Source of the DNA: a virus
Length of the DNA stretch: 32,053 bases
Virus record (IMG/VR): IMGVR_UViG_3300033388_001409
Span: 1-32,053 of that record
Direction: 5' to 3' (one strand)
Both the position numbers and the translations under genes were made by a program. The notes beneath the pieces are model-generated. The model did no database searches. It saw only the letters and a program-made list of their open reading frames with translations, and was not told the origin of the DNA. The stretch's first letter is position 1. The number at the start of each line of letters is the position of its first letter. Positions 20,686-30,074 of the stretch are shown one piece after another.

Positions 20686-22323
20686 ATGTTAAGACCAGTA
20701 GCAACCGAAAGACAAGTAACAAATATAACTCCTAAGCAAGACCCTAATTATTTTAATCAGGCTGCTGGAATTGCAATGAATGTTGCTAAAAAGAAAAGCG
20801 AATCAAATACTCTAAATAATGTTAGCCAAGCTAATTTAGAAATGAACCAACTTGTAAACCAATATAAGATAGATAATCAATCTAATCCTATGGGTAATAT
20901 AAAAGACTTAAAAGTTAGTATGCAAGAAATAGCTGGTAAATACGGCGAGAATATAGATTCTTTATCTAAAGGCTCTTGGAATGATTCTATGAGAAGTATA
21001 GAAAACCAAACTTTTGAGAGTTTACAGGGTTGGGGATTTAAGCAATCACAATTAAACATAGTATCAGATGTTAATTCTACTATAGAAACTAATATGCAGA
21101 CCGCTTTTATGGACGGTGAGAGCTTTGGTGCTGGTGATACTGATAGTAATGCTATATTTAACTTTGCGGGCTCTAAGAACCAATTAATGAAAATGGGTGA
21201 TGGATTAGGCGAGAGAGATTTAAATAAACTAATATCAGATTATGATAAAGACTATGTTTCTAATTATCTACAAGGTGTAGCAAATGTTAACCCTGTTGAG
21301 GCTGAAAAGTTACTAGAGGATAAAAAAGTAAAAGATAAACTAACCCCAGCTAGTAGACAGAATATAGAATCTTTAATTAAAAGAAATACAACTCAATTTA
21401 ACACACAAAAAGAAGATAGTTATAAATTTGAAGCCGATAATGTGTTTAATCAAAACCCTTATAAGTTTTTAGAATCTGCTAATTATATTCAGGATAATAA
21501 GCAAAAGTTTATGGAAGAAAACGGATATAACGAGGACAATTATAAAGAAATAGACAAATACAATAAAACTCTTGCTAAACAATTCTATGCAAAAGAGGGC
21601 ATTGTTAACGAGAAAACTGGTGAAATTTACACTAATGAAGAAATAAGCGAGATAGCTATTAAGGCGAATGATGCTATATCATCTTATGATTCTATGAAAA
21701 TAGGAACTGCAAAATTAACTGGTAAATCCACTATAAAAAATAGAGAAATGGATAGTGTAAGTTCATTAATAAGTACAAGAAATAAAATTCAAGATGCTAA
21801 AAATAGTGGTGCAAATATAAGTAGTGCTAAATATAGTTCTATGATGAGTAAGACCTCTGGTGTATTAATGCAGAAAATCAGGGATAAAGATATAGACAAT
21901 AAAGAAATTAACTTATTTGGTTATGGTAATGTAGATGAAAAACTAAACGGTTTAGTATTGGATAATATGAGTGGTAGTGATTTTGACCGCTCTGCTGTAT
22001 ATGAGAGAGTTTATAATTCACTGGAAAACAATCAAATACCTATTGATAGCTCATCAGATGAAAACTTAGATAAAGTTGAAGATATATTCTTGAGAGAAAA
22101 ATATAGATATACAAAGTCTAAATATCCTAAATATGCAGGTAGTGATTCTAAAAATATATTAACCGCTATTGATATGGATTTATCAAATACATCTGGATCT
22201 GATACTAACGGAACTCAAATAGATGATTTCGGTAGTTACCTGTTAGAACGGATTGATGGAACTTGGTATAATGTATTAAAAGATAGTGCAGGTAACATTA
22301 CAGATTTAAGTGAGGCTTTATGA
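20686..22323 (+). CDS. Internal virion protein C-like (ejection protein)
   Basis: ATG 20686 is taken (TATGGGGG before it) rather than the ATG 33 bases upstream. The 545-aa product is polar and helical, with coiled segments and Asn/Asp/Ser/Lys-rich character. It begins with R-P-V-A-T-E-R-Q and contains W-G-F-K-Q-S-Q-L-N and D-K-D-Y-V-S-N-Y-L patterns typical of gp15-like proteins. In T7 these stack in the core of the head and are ejected with DNA. The end overlaps the next start by four bases. No enzymatic motif visible. Confidence 0.75.
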   Translation: MLRPVATERQVTNITPKQDPNYFNQAAGIAMNVAKKKSESNTLNNVSQANLEMNQLVNQYKIDNQSNPMGNIKDLKVSMQEIAGKYGENIDSLSKGSWNDSMRSIENQTFESLQGWGFKQSQLNIVSDVNSTIETNMQTAFMDGESFGAGDTDSNAIFNFAGSKNQLMKMGDGLGERDLNKLISDYDKDYVSNYLQGVANVNPVEAEKLLEDKKVKDKLTPASRQNIESLIKRNTTQFNTQKEDSYKFEADNVFNQNPYKFLESANYIQDNKQKFMEENGYNEDNYKEIDKYNKTLAKQFYAKEGIVNEKTGEIYTNEEISEIAIKANDAISSYDSMKIGTAKLTGKSTIKNREMDSVSSLISTRNKIQDAKNSGANISSAKYSSMMSKTSGVLMQKIRDKDIDNKEINLFGYGNVDEKLNGLVLDNMSGSDFDRSAVYERVYNSLENNQIPIDSSSDENLDKVEDIFLREKYRYTKSKYPKYAGSDSKNILTAIDMDLSNTSGSDTNGTQIDDFGSYLLERIDGTWYNVLKDSAGNITDLSEAL

Positions 22324-25300
22324 GCAGGATAAATACATCAGTATTCGATACAGAAACCAATCAAGATGTTAATACATCTATGAAAGACCATCAAGCTATA
22401 AGGTATCGCCAAGCCGTAAAAGATAATTACAGAGGCGACTTCTTTGCTATGCAACCTACAAAAATAGATAATGATTGGGAAGTGCCAAAAGCATTAGGGA
22501 GGGCGGTAATTGGGTTTGGTCAAACATTAAAAGATTTTGGAACTAGAGAGTTCAAAAGAACCTCTGCTGCTGCTGAACAAAAAACTACCGCAGAATTAAA
22601 GCTAGGCGAACAATTAAAGGCTGGCTCAATATCTAAGCAAGAGTATGATGATGAAATAAGCAAAGTATCTAATCTTTTTAGTATTACTAGAGATGAAGAG
22701 GGCATAACATTAGATGAGCCTTTTAAGGTGGACTATACAGAAGTTAATAAACAAATGCTTGCTATCGGCGAGAGTAACCAAAGATTTATGACTGGATTAG
22801 GTATTGAGAGAACAGGCGAAGAGGGTTTTGCTATTGATATTGTAGAAGGTGTTGGTAGTTTATTCACATCAATTGGAATTAGTGCATTATTTAAAAATCC
22901 TAAAGCTGCTGGACTGGCTTTTGGTATGTCTGCTAGTGAAACGGCAGCAAAAGAATTAACAGGTTTAGGCATAGATGATGCAAAAGCTAGAAGGTTTAGC
23001 TTAGTCGCTGGTACGGTTGAGGCTTCTCTTGAATATGTAGGCTTACAATCATTCTTAAAAGGTATTAAAGGTAATAAAGTTATATCAAGAATTATAAACG
23101 GTATGAAAGTTGAATCAATACAAGAGGCATCACAAAGTGTAGGCTATGATTTAACCTTGCAAATGGCAGGTAAAGAAAAAGAAGTTATCGATATAGTATC
23201 AGATGCTGGTTATAGTGCAGTTATAGGCTCGCTTGTCGGTGGTGGCTCTTCTGCTTTACTTGGTGTTAATAAAGAAGATGTAACAGACTTAGCCGAAAAA
23301 CTAAAAAGAATTGGCTTAAAAGACGGAGAGGCTAAAGCATTAGCAAATACAACACTACAAAAATTTGAAGCTAATCAAGAAGTAGTTGATGAAGTTTCTA
23401 ATATGCTAAAAAGACAAAACTCAAACTTATCTTATAAAGGTAGTAATATTAAAACTGCACAGGATTATTTCAAAGAGGTTGCCGAAGACCCTGAACAAAT
23501 AAAAGCTGTATTTGATATAAGAGAGAGTGTAACTAAAAAAGCACTAGAAGCAGGCTCTACACAAGAAGAAGCAACAATATTAGCAAGTTCAGCCCAAGCA
23601 TTAGGAGCGATAGCTTTTAATGAAGGCTTAATCACTCCTCAAGAATTTGAAACGGTAACTCCTGAAATTATAAGAGTTGATGATAAAATTGATGGTAAAA
23701 AAGGAGCTTTTAGAACTTCTGGCAATGTAATAGAATTATTAAACAAAGCCGATAAGACTACCTTACTACACGAAGGCTCGCATCACTTTATGAATCAATT
23801 AATATCTTTGAATAAACTTTATCAAGGTAAAAACGAAGGTCAAGACTTAGGTATATATAAAGAAATGTCTAAGCTGGTCGGTCAACCAGAGGCGGGCGGA
23901 TTTACAGTTGAACAAAATGAATTATTTGCTAGAGGATTTGAGCAGTTTATAAGAACTGGTGAAGTTGATAATCCTAAACTTAAAAATGTATTCCAAAGAC
24001 TAGCTGAATGGTTTAGAGCTGTTTATAAGTCTGCAAGCGATTTGAAAGTTAATCTAAGCAAACAAGCTAACGAGTTCTACAATGATATATTGAGTTCACC
24101 TTTTGTGAATGAAGATGTATTTTTCCAAGAAAGCCTAGCTGCTGTAAAAGATATAGTGCAAAAAGTTAAACAAGGTATAGATATAACCCAAGATGAAATA
24201 AATAAACTTAAAAACATTAAAGAATTTATCAAGAGTTCTAAAAAGGCTATGCCTAAATTAAAAGACTTACCAGATGACTTCCTTACTTTTGTTAGAAAAA
24301 GAGGTGGTTACTCAATAGAAAAAATGAAGGGCTTTGATATACAAGAATTTGCAGGGTTAAAAGATACTGTTGGGTTTAGAGGTGTATTAAAGAAAAAATC
24401 TACTAGAAATGAAACTGATTTAATAGAAGACTATGCTGAATTTATGGGTATTGATAGTTATGGTGAAACTGCCCAAGATGATGCGGAATTACAAGATAAA
24501 GCTTTGGCATTATTAGAAGAGTCCGCTGAAGGTAAGGTTTACCCTCCATCAGATGAAAATGCTTTTGCTAGAGAGCAAGTAATAGATGAAATAGCACAAA
24601 TAGAAAAAGAAATAGATATTGATGTTGCAGGGCTTGGTGATACCATTAAAAGAGCTGATAGATTCCTTAAAAGAAACCAGAAAGAGGCTAAGAAGTTCGC
24701 TAAGGCTGTTTATACACTCGATAATAAGAATCTACCTAAATATATTTTTGATGCTGTAGAACTTATTAATACCTCTGATATGAGCACTAAACAAAAGAAT
24801 TACTTTGTAAGACAACTAAGTGAAGTAAAAGACCAGTTAGAAATGTCTTATTTAATAAGAGATATAGAATTTTCTATGTATCAAGCTAACTCAAAAGCAA
24901 TCAAAGATGATTTGAACAATGTTATAAATGGATACTTAAAAGAATCTCAACCTGTTAAGCAAGGTCAAAGACTAAAGGGCAAGTATGACTACGGCACAAA
25001 TAAAGTTTTTGATAAACTAAGAGAATATAATAATTTCACTCAAGAGCAAGCACAAGAGGAATTAGAAGTATTAACTGGGTTAGATACAGATATAGAGTTA
25101 TCGCCTGTTGATGATATATTGAATAAATTCCTATCTTATAAGGCTAGGGGTAAAAAAGGTGATGTTGAATTATTTAAGCAAGTAGCCGAGGATTTGAGAT
25201 ATTTAACAGAAACAGGTAAAAAAGCCAAGGATCAAGCAGAGTTTGATTATATAGTAGAACAAAAAGATAGAGTTGATGAAGCTTTATTTGCAATGACTAA

Positions 25301-27185
25301 AACAAAGGGCGATAAAGATAGTGTTAAAACTAAAGCCTCTAATGCTAATCTATCCTCAACTGGTAACTGGGAAGCTTATATCAATGCAATAGGTGGTAAA
25401 GACTTTATGGAAAAAAACACTTTACTTAATGTTGAGAAGAAAGAATTTACAGCTATAAACGAATCAACAGATGAAGTGCTGGAAAATGCTAGACAGATAT
25501 TCGGACTAAAAGACAAAAACCAATTATTACAGCTTATGCAAGATATGGGAAGAGAAACAGGAACTATCCTAAAAGAAAAAGAAGGCATTAAGGTTTATAA
25601 TAAAGAAACTGGCAAGCTTGAATTACAAACAAGTGGTGTTGAATATGATTTATCTAAAATGATGATGTTGGATATCTTTAATGCTATTAAAAACGAAGAT
25701 ATAAGAAATGATTATTACAGGGTTTATGGTAAAGAGCAAATTGATAGTGTATTGCAAGGGCTTAGTGATTCTGAAAAACTATTCGCAAATGAATTAATGC
25801 AAACTCTTAAAAACTATTACAGTAAGATAAATGAAGTATTTATTAAGATGTATAATAGAGATTTACCAAGAGTTAAAAACTACTGGACATCTACTGCTGA
25901 AAATCAATCAATAGAAGATGTATTTAATACATTTATTCCTGAACAAAAAATACCAAGCTTTACTAAGCAAAGAGCTAGAACAAGAATACCAATACCTACA
26001 AACTCTTTTAATAAAGTTATGAAGTATATTGTTAAGGCTGAATATATGGACAAAGTAGCTATAGATTATAGAAACTTACAAAGAACCTTTAAGGATAGAG
26101 CAGTTAAAACTTCCATAGAGAAAAAAAGAGGTAAAGGTTTTTATAATTCTTTATTAAAAAGACTATCTGATAGTTCTATACAGCAATTAGAAAGAGATTT
26201 AGATTCTACTACTAAGTGGTTTGATAAGCTTTTAGGTAATTGGATCACATCAAAAATCGGACTTAATCCTGATGTATTCTTTAAACAGCTTATTTCATCT
26301 GTAAACTATGCAGAGCAAATGCCCTCTAGTGAATGGGTAAAAGGACTTGTCGGAGGATTAGCTAATCCAAAAGAAACATTTGATTTTGTATGGAAAAACA
26401 GCCCTTATCTTAGAGCTAGATTTAATCAAGGTTATTCAGAGGCTTTACAATATGTAATGAATGGTGTTAATCAAATGCCAACGGCTAAGACAAAACTAGA
26501 CAAATTTAAACACTTCTTAACTTTTGTAACTAGAACAGGTGATATGACTGCTATTGTTTACGGTGGTTATCCACTTATAAAATATTATCAAAAACAAGGA
26601 ATGAGTCTTGAAGAAGCCATAGAAAAATTCGAGGTTATAACTTTACGAAGTCAACAATCACCATTAAAATCTTCATTAAGTAGCTGGCAGAATAAAAAAG
26701 ACCCTGTTAGAAGAATGTTATTTAGTTTCTCAAATACACCATCTCAATATGCTAGAAAACTATATCAAGCAACTATGGACTATCAGAATGGCGATATTAG
26801 TGCAACTCAACTTGCCAAGGTATATGTAATATATGCAGGTATAAATGGTGCTATTTACTCATTAGAAGCTGCAATATTTAGTGCTATTGTATTCGGTGAG
26901 CCAATAGAAGAGGACGATATTAAACAAGCTGTATTGCAAGTTGGATTAACTCCTTTCGGTGGTTTACCTCTGATAAAAGATGCAATTAATGCAATGGGTA
27001 GGGCTTCAATGGGATTAAGAGTATGGGATCAAAAAGTGCCTGTATTATCTGACCTTAATGGAATGGCACAGGATTTATCAACAGGCGACTTCTTAGAGGT
27101 GCTTAAAATAGGCGGAGAATTGGGTACTGGAGCACCTATCAAGAAATATGAGCGATATTACGATAAAGCAATAGCAAATTACTAA
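22320..27185 (+). CDS. 1621-aa polyvalent ejection protein with HExxH metallopeptidase-like domain
   Basis: The largest gene of the window. After an N-terminal segment with a hydrophobic stretch (about 170-200), residues about 450-590 contain L-L-H-E-G-S-H-H-F (H484-E485...H488, the HExxH zinc motif) and a downstream N-E-L-F-A-R-G-F-E-Q-F helix giving a possible third ligand. That arrangement is known in phage polyvalent proteins. The middle is coiled and charged. The C-terminal third (about 1310-1540) carries F-S-N-T-P-S-Q-Y-A and a predicted membrane stretch near 1500-1528. The gene fills the T7 gp16 position, where a peptidoglycan-active subunit is usual; no lysozyme motif is seen here. 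Likely ejected to help cross the envelope. Confidence 0.8.
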   Translation: MSRINTSVFDTETNQDVNTSMKDHQAIRYRQAVKDNYRGDFFAMQPTKIDNDWEVPKALGRAVIGFGQTLKDFGTREFKRTSAAAEQKTTAELKLGEQLKAGSISKQEYDDEISKVSNLFSITRDEEGITLDEPFKVDYTEVNKQMLAIGESNQRFMTGLGIERTGEEGFAIDIVEGVGSLFTSIGISALFKNPKAAGLAFGMSASETAAKELTGLGIDDAKARRFSLVAGTVEASLEYVGLQSFLKGIKGNKVISRIINGMKVESIQEASQSVGYDLTLQMAGKEKEVIDIVSDAGYSAVIGSLVGGGSSALLGVNKEDVTDLAEKLKRIGLKDGEAKALANTTLQKFEANQEVVDEVSNMLKRQNSNLSYKGSNIKTAQDYFKEVAEDPEQIKAVFDIRESVTKKALEAGSTQEEATILASSAQALGAIAFNEGLITPQEFETVTPEIIRVDDKIDGKKGAFRTSGNVIELLNKADKTTLLHEGSHHFMNQLISLNKLYQGKNEGQDLGIYKEMSKLVGQPEAGGFTVEQNELFARGFEQFIRTGEVDNPKLKNVFQRLAEWFRAVYKSASDLKVNLSKQANEFYNDILSSPFVNEDVFFQESLAAVKDIVQKVKQGIDITQDEINKLKNIKEFIKSSKKAMPKLKDLPDDFLTFVRKRGGYSIEKMKGFDIQEFAGLKDTVGFRGVLKKKSTRNETDLIEDYAEFMGIDSYGETAQDDAELQDKALALLEESAEGKVYPPSDENAFAREQVIDEIAQIEKEIDIDVAGLGDTIKRADRFLKRNQKEAKKFAKAVYTLDNKNLPKYIFDAVELINTSDMSTKQKNYFVRQLSEVKDQLEMSYLIRDIEFSMYQANSKAIKDDLNNVINGYLKESQPVKQGQRLKGKYDYGTNKVFDKLREYNNFTQEQAQEELEVLTGLDTDIELSPVDDILNKFLSYKARGKKGDVELFKQVAEDLRYLTETGKKAKDQAEFDYIVEQKDRVDEALFAMTKTKGDKDSVKTKASNANLSSTGNWEAYINAIGGKDFMEKNTLLNVEKKEFTAINESTDEVLENARQIFGLKDKNQLLQLMQDMGRETGTILKEKEGIKVYNKETGKLELQTSGVEYDLSKMMMLDIFNAIKNEDIRNDYYRVYGKEQIDSVLQGLSDSEKLFANELMQTLKNYYSKINEVFIKMYNRDLPRVKNYWTSTAENQSIEDVFNTFIPEQKIPSFTKQRARTRIPIPTNSFNKVMKYIVKAEYMDKVAIDYRNLQRTFKDRAVKTSIEKKRGKGFYNSLLKRLSDSSIQQLERDLDSTTKWFDKLLGNWITSKIGLNPDVFFKQLISSVNYAEQMPSSEWVKGLVGGLANPKETFDFVWKNSPYLRARFNQGYSEALQYVMNGVNQMPTAKTKLDKFKHFLTFVTRTGDMTAIVYGGYPLIKYYQKQGMSLEEAIEKFEVITLRSQQSPLKSSLSSWQNKKDPVRRMLFSFSNTPSQYARKLYQATMDYQNGDISATQLAKVYVIYAGINGAIYSLEAAIFSAIVFGEPIEEDDIKQAVLQVGLTPFGGLPLIKDAINAMGRASMGLRVWDQKVPVLSDLNGMAQDLSTGDFLEVLKIGGELGTGAPIKKYERYYDKAIANY

Positions 27186-27219
27186 AAAATGATATATGAT
27201 TTAACAAGGAGAATATAAG

Positions 27220-28584
27220 ATGACTATAGAAAACAATTACGAACCAGAAAAGTACATAGGAACAGGCTCTGTTACTGAATTTTCCTTTGACTGGTATGTT
27301 ATATCTCAAGACTATATAAGAGTATATCTTGAAGATGTAGCGACAGGAGTTCAAGTATTACAAACTTTAGGCTCTGATTTTACATTAGCTTTCGACCAGA
27401 CTGGCGGTATAGTAACATTTTTAACAGCCCCAACATCTGATGATTATGTAATTATAGCTAGAGAAGTTGATATAACCCAAGAAACAAGATACACAACCTC
27501 GCAAGGTTTTCAGGGTAATGTAATAGAAAATGATTCTGACAAAGCTGCTGCTATATCTCAAGATTTAACAGAAATACAATCAAGGACTTTATCTTTTCCT
27601 CTAGGTACAGATTTGAGCGGTATTAGTTCAGATTATCCAACACCTCTTGCAGATGCCTTAGTTGGTTGGAATGCGACAGCCACAGCCTTAGAAAATAGAA
27701 CTACAGCAGAGGGTTATCCTTTGCCTACCCCTGTTCTTAATAGAATGGTTGTTGGAACTGGTGCAGCTTGGGGCTCGTTAGATGTTGATGATTCTACAAT
27801 AGAAATCAACTCTGCCACATTGAGAGTTAAAGACTTAGGCATAACATCTTCGAAAATAACAGCCGATGGTATAACTGATGGCTATGTATTGACTGCTGAC
27901 TCTGATGAGGCTGTATGGGCGGAGGTAAGTTCTGGAATAACACCTAAAAAATATATTAATGGCTTAAAAATTGCATTTGTAAATGTTACCACAGTTTCAG
28001 TAAGTGGTGGTGATAATGACGAATGTATAGGTGATGATGGCTCTACACTACTGGAATTATCCTCAAATACTAATGCTGTTTTATCAAGTGCTAGTAACGA
28101 TACATCTTATTACTTATTTTTAAGTGGGGCTGATACTTTAACTTGGACTTCTGATATAACTGGAGCTGCAATAATTGGTGCTAAAAGAATGATATTTGCC
28201 GTACTTACAGATGGTAGTGGAGATATACAGAGTTTTAATTGTAATTTCTCTAGTGGGTTTTTAGAAGTTTTATACACCGCTCCAGTTTTATCTTTTAGTG
28301 GGACAATAAACACAACCTTTACAAATGTTGTTATGTCAGTACCTTTAATGGACGAATTAGTGGTTAATGCTGCTGTAAATCAAGGGGCAACTGCCGTTGT
28401 TACAACTTGGGTTCTAAAGTCATTATTAACACCAGAAAGAACTTTTATGACCTCTATCGTTGCTTTCTTTTATACAGAAAGAGATGTTACTGTTGGTATA
28501 GACGGTGTTGTATCAGTTAAGAGTGCATCTAGCTCTTTTACTGGTGCTAGTGTAACAACAAACGGTTATTGTATTAGGAGATAA
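27220..28584 (+). CDS. Tail fibre with T7-type N-terminal anchoring domain
   Basis: This is 454 aa. The first about 130 residues follow the T7 gp17 N-terminal domain: Y-x-G-x-G-x-x-x-x-F-x-F-D-W near the start, I-R-V-Y-L-E-D-V, G-S-D-F-T-L, G-G-I-V-T-F-L-T-A-P and I-I-A-R-E. That domain docks on the tail nozzle. The remainder is Thr/Ser/Gly-rich beta, a receptor-binding shaft and tip of unknown target. It is preceded by AAGGAGAAT. The start is unambiguous and the length moderate, so host-range determinants may also lie in the following genes. Confidence 0.87.
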   Translation: MTIENNYEPEKYIGTGSVTEFSFDWYVISQDYIRVYLEDVATGVQVLQTLGSDFTLAFDQTGGIVTFLTAPTSDDYVIIAREVDITQETRYTTSQGFQGNVIENDSDKAAAISQDLTEIQSRTLSFPLGTDLSGISSDYPTPLADALVGWNATATALENRTTAEGYPLPTPVLNRMVVGTGAAWGSLDVDDSTIEINSATLRVKDLGITSSKITADGITDGYVLTADSDEAVWAEVSSGITPKKYINGLKIAFVNVTTVSVSGGDNDECIGDDGSTLLELSSNTNAVLSSASNDTSYYLFLSGADTLTWTSDITGAAIIGAKRMIFAVLTDGSGDIQSFNCNFSSGFLEVLYTAPVLSFSGTINTTFTNVVMSVPLMDELVVNAAVNQGATAVVTTWVLKSLLTPERTFMTSIVAFFYTERDVTVGIDGVVSVKSASSSFTGASVTTNGYCIRR

Positions 28585-28586
28585 AA

Positions 28587-28727
28587 ATGAAAGTATATAT
28601 TAGAAAAGAAGACGGTAAGATAACAGGAGTGTTTAATGTGAAACAAAAAGGTCTTATTGAAGCCGATAATAATGATTTAGAAGTTAAAGAGTTTTTAGAT
28701 TCAATAAAAATGATAAAGGAGAATTAA
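28587..28727 (+). CDS. 46-aa protein between fibre and next virion gene
   Basis: ATG 28587, with TAGGAGAT before it, starts two bases after the fibre stop, and the 46-codon frame ends one base before the next ATG. It is an acidic, soluble mini-protein with K-V-Y-I-R-K-E-D-G-K-I-T-G-V-F, a beta-hairpin-like start. No family recognised. It may be a fibre accessory or chaperone by position. Confidence 0.65.
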   Translation: MKVYIRKEDGKITGVFNVKQKGLIEADNNDLEVKEFLDSIKMIKEN

Positions 28728-28728
28728 A

Positions 28729-29397
28729 ATGACAAATATGAAAAAAAATGTAGGTGTATTTACACAAGACCAAACAACTAAACCGTTTGATTTCTTTTTC
28801 ACTAAAATTATAGGAATACCTAATACAGTTGCCGTAACAACAGCTATTGATGATTTCACTGTAACTGTAACAGATGCAACAGGTATGAGTGAGAGTGATT
28901 ATTTTGGATTATTTAATGCGGACAACCCAAACGATAACAGAGCTTATTTCGGAACTATACTAAGCATATCTGACGATGATATAACATTAGATACCCCACT
29001 TGATTTTGCCTTTCAGGCAGGAGATACAGCAGCGGTATTTAATAAGGATTTGAGTGTTGACGGAAGTTCAACATCTCAAGTGTTTTCAATACAGGTCGGT
29101 AGTGCTGCTACACAGTCTATACATATAAATAGGCTTTTATTTAGTATGTTGACTGATAGTGCAGTTAGTTTAGCTAAGTTTGGTGATTTGACAAAACTAG
29201 TAAAAGGGTGTGTATTAAGAAGAAAAAACGGTATATGTCATAATGTATTTAATATAAAGAATAATAGTGATTTAGCTAATTTATGTTTTGATTACGACCC
29301 TCAAGCTGCTGCTAACCCATCACAAGGTCAAGATGGTGTAACATTTAGATACACTTTCAACGGAAAAGATAAGCACGGTGTTGCTATATTGCACTAG
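28729..29397 (+). CDS. Conserved virion protein, C-terminus apparently truncated
   Basis: This is 222 aa. It reads as the conserved small tail/virion family with I-H-I-N-R-L-L-F-S-M (about 123-132), F-G-D-L-T-K-L-V-K-G-C-V-L-R and N-G-K-D-K-H-G-V-A-I (about 211-220). Family members usually continue after K-H-G-V about 40 more residues to an A-x-G-H-x-V end. Here the frame stops at 29395-29397. The minus-one frame across the stop then encodes A-L-D-N-F-T-I-V-A-E-G-H-Y-V-E-D to 29441, as if a short deletion and frame change removed the middle of the tail. The observed frame is clear; the comparison is from memory of the family. Confidence 0.7.
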   Translation: MTNMKKNVGVFTQDQTTKPFDFFFTKIIGIPNTVAVTTAIDDFTVTVTDATGMSESDYFGLFNADNPNDNRAYFGTILSISDDDITLDTPLDFAFQAGDTAAVFNKDLSVDGSSTSQVFSIQVGSAATQSIHINRLLFSMLTDSAVSLAKFGDLTKLVKGCVLRRKNGICHNVFNIKNNSDLANLCFDYDPQAAANPSQGQDGVTFRYTFNGKDKHGVAILH

Positions 29398-29441
29398 ATA
29401 ATTTCACAATCGTTGCTGAAGGGCATTATGTAGAGGATTAA
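29385..29441 (+). pseudogene. Out-of-frame C-terminal remnant of the preceding virion gene
   Basis: A frame open from 29373 (after a TAA at 29370) to TAA 29439-29441 reads I-A-L-D-N-F-T-I-V-A-E-G-H-Y-V-E-D, like the usual tail of the preceding protein, but without a start codon and in the minus-one frame. It fills exactly the otherwise empty 47 bases before the next gene. Confidence 0.45.
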
Positions 29442-29444
29442 CCA

Positions 29445-29807
29445 ATGACAATACCTTGTGAACAAGAGGCAAAGATAATCAGGATTGATACCGAAATGAT
29501 TGGTATTAAAAAAGAGTTATCTAGTATCAACGGTAAAATAACTTGGGGAATGGGTTCTCTTGTTGTTTTAATGACTGCAATATTGGTGGCTGTTTGTATA
29601 GGTATGTTTAAGCTAGGTGGTATTGTCAATACTATGGACAGTATCCAAAACAGTGTTACAGAATTTAAGGACGATATAAACAAAGATATAAAAGCCTTAT
29701 CAACTGACACTATAATATTAATAGAGAAAATGGCGGCGGTTGAAGATGTCGTCTATGAAAATGGAATTTATCAAACAATAAGGGAGCTAAACAATGGAAA
29801 AAAGTAA
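29445..29807 (+). CDS. XhlA/holin-accessory-like single-span membrane protein
   Basis: This is 120 aa. The N-terminal 30 residues are a charged helix (I-I-R-I-D-T-E-M-I-G-I-K-K-E-L). One strong membrane span covers about 34-58 (W-G-M-G-S-L-V-V-L-M-T-A-I-L-V-A). A long C-terminal coiled region follows (about 62-118). This layout of coil, span and coil is seen in XhlA-like and other lysis-region proteins and in i-spanin-like anchors. Placement just before the lysis genes suggests a lysis accessory. Starts at ATG 29445 after AGAGGAT. Confidence 0.6.
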   Translation: MTIPCEQEAKIIRIDTEMIGIKKELSSINGKITWGMGSLVVLMTAILVAVCIGMFKLGGIVNTMDSIQNSVTEFKDDINKDIKALSTDTIILIEKMAAVEDVVYENGIYQTIRELNNGKK

Positions 29808-29874
29808 TAACGAGAGTAGTTTAAAAAAGGGCGGAAAAAAAGGCGGTCGCAGAGGTGGCGGAAGAGGTAAATGA
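29794..29874 (+). CDS. 26-aa RGG/KGG-rich basic micropeptide
   Basis: ATG 29794, with AGGGAGC upstream, opens 26 codons and ends in an ATGA overlap with the next gene. After a polar start (M-E-K-S-N-N-E) it reads K-K-G-G-K-K-G-G-R-R-G-G-G-R-G-K, a purely basic Gly-rich tract built from repeated GGA/GGC/GGT codons. It probably binds nucleic acid or membranes, or is a virion DNA-condensing peptide. Size makes it uncertain, but the overlaps and site favour a real gene. Confidence 0.55.
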   Translation: MEKSNNESSLKKGGKKGGRRGGGRGK

Positions 29875-30074
29875 ATACAGTAATATATAAATGCGAATTT
29901 TGTGAAGGTTTTCCTACTAAGCTAGAAAAAGTGAAAGAACTGTCGCTTAGTCCATTAAAGAATTACTCCGATAAAGAACTTAGAGGATTAATGGATATAG
30001 AAACAAAAGAAGGTGAGGATTTAATAATGTTCTCATATTTATATATAATTAAAAAATATGGAGTATTAAAATGA
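29871..30074 (+). CDS. 67-aa hypothetical protein with CxxC
   Basis: It starts in the ATGA overlap and shares ATGA with the endolysin start at 30071. The N-terminus has K-C-E-F-C-E-G (CxxC), a possible metal or disulfide pair with no second pair in the protein. The rest is helical with a hydrophobic middle (I-M-F-S-Y-L-Y-I-I-K-K) that is borderline for a membrane span. Function unknown; co-translation with the endolysin suggests lysis-time expression. Confidence 0.6.
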   Translation: MNTVIYKCEFCEGFPTKLEKVKELSLSPLKNYSDKELRGLMDIETKEGEDLIMFSYLYIIKKYGVLK

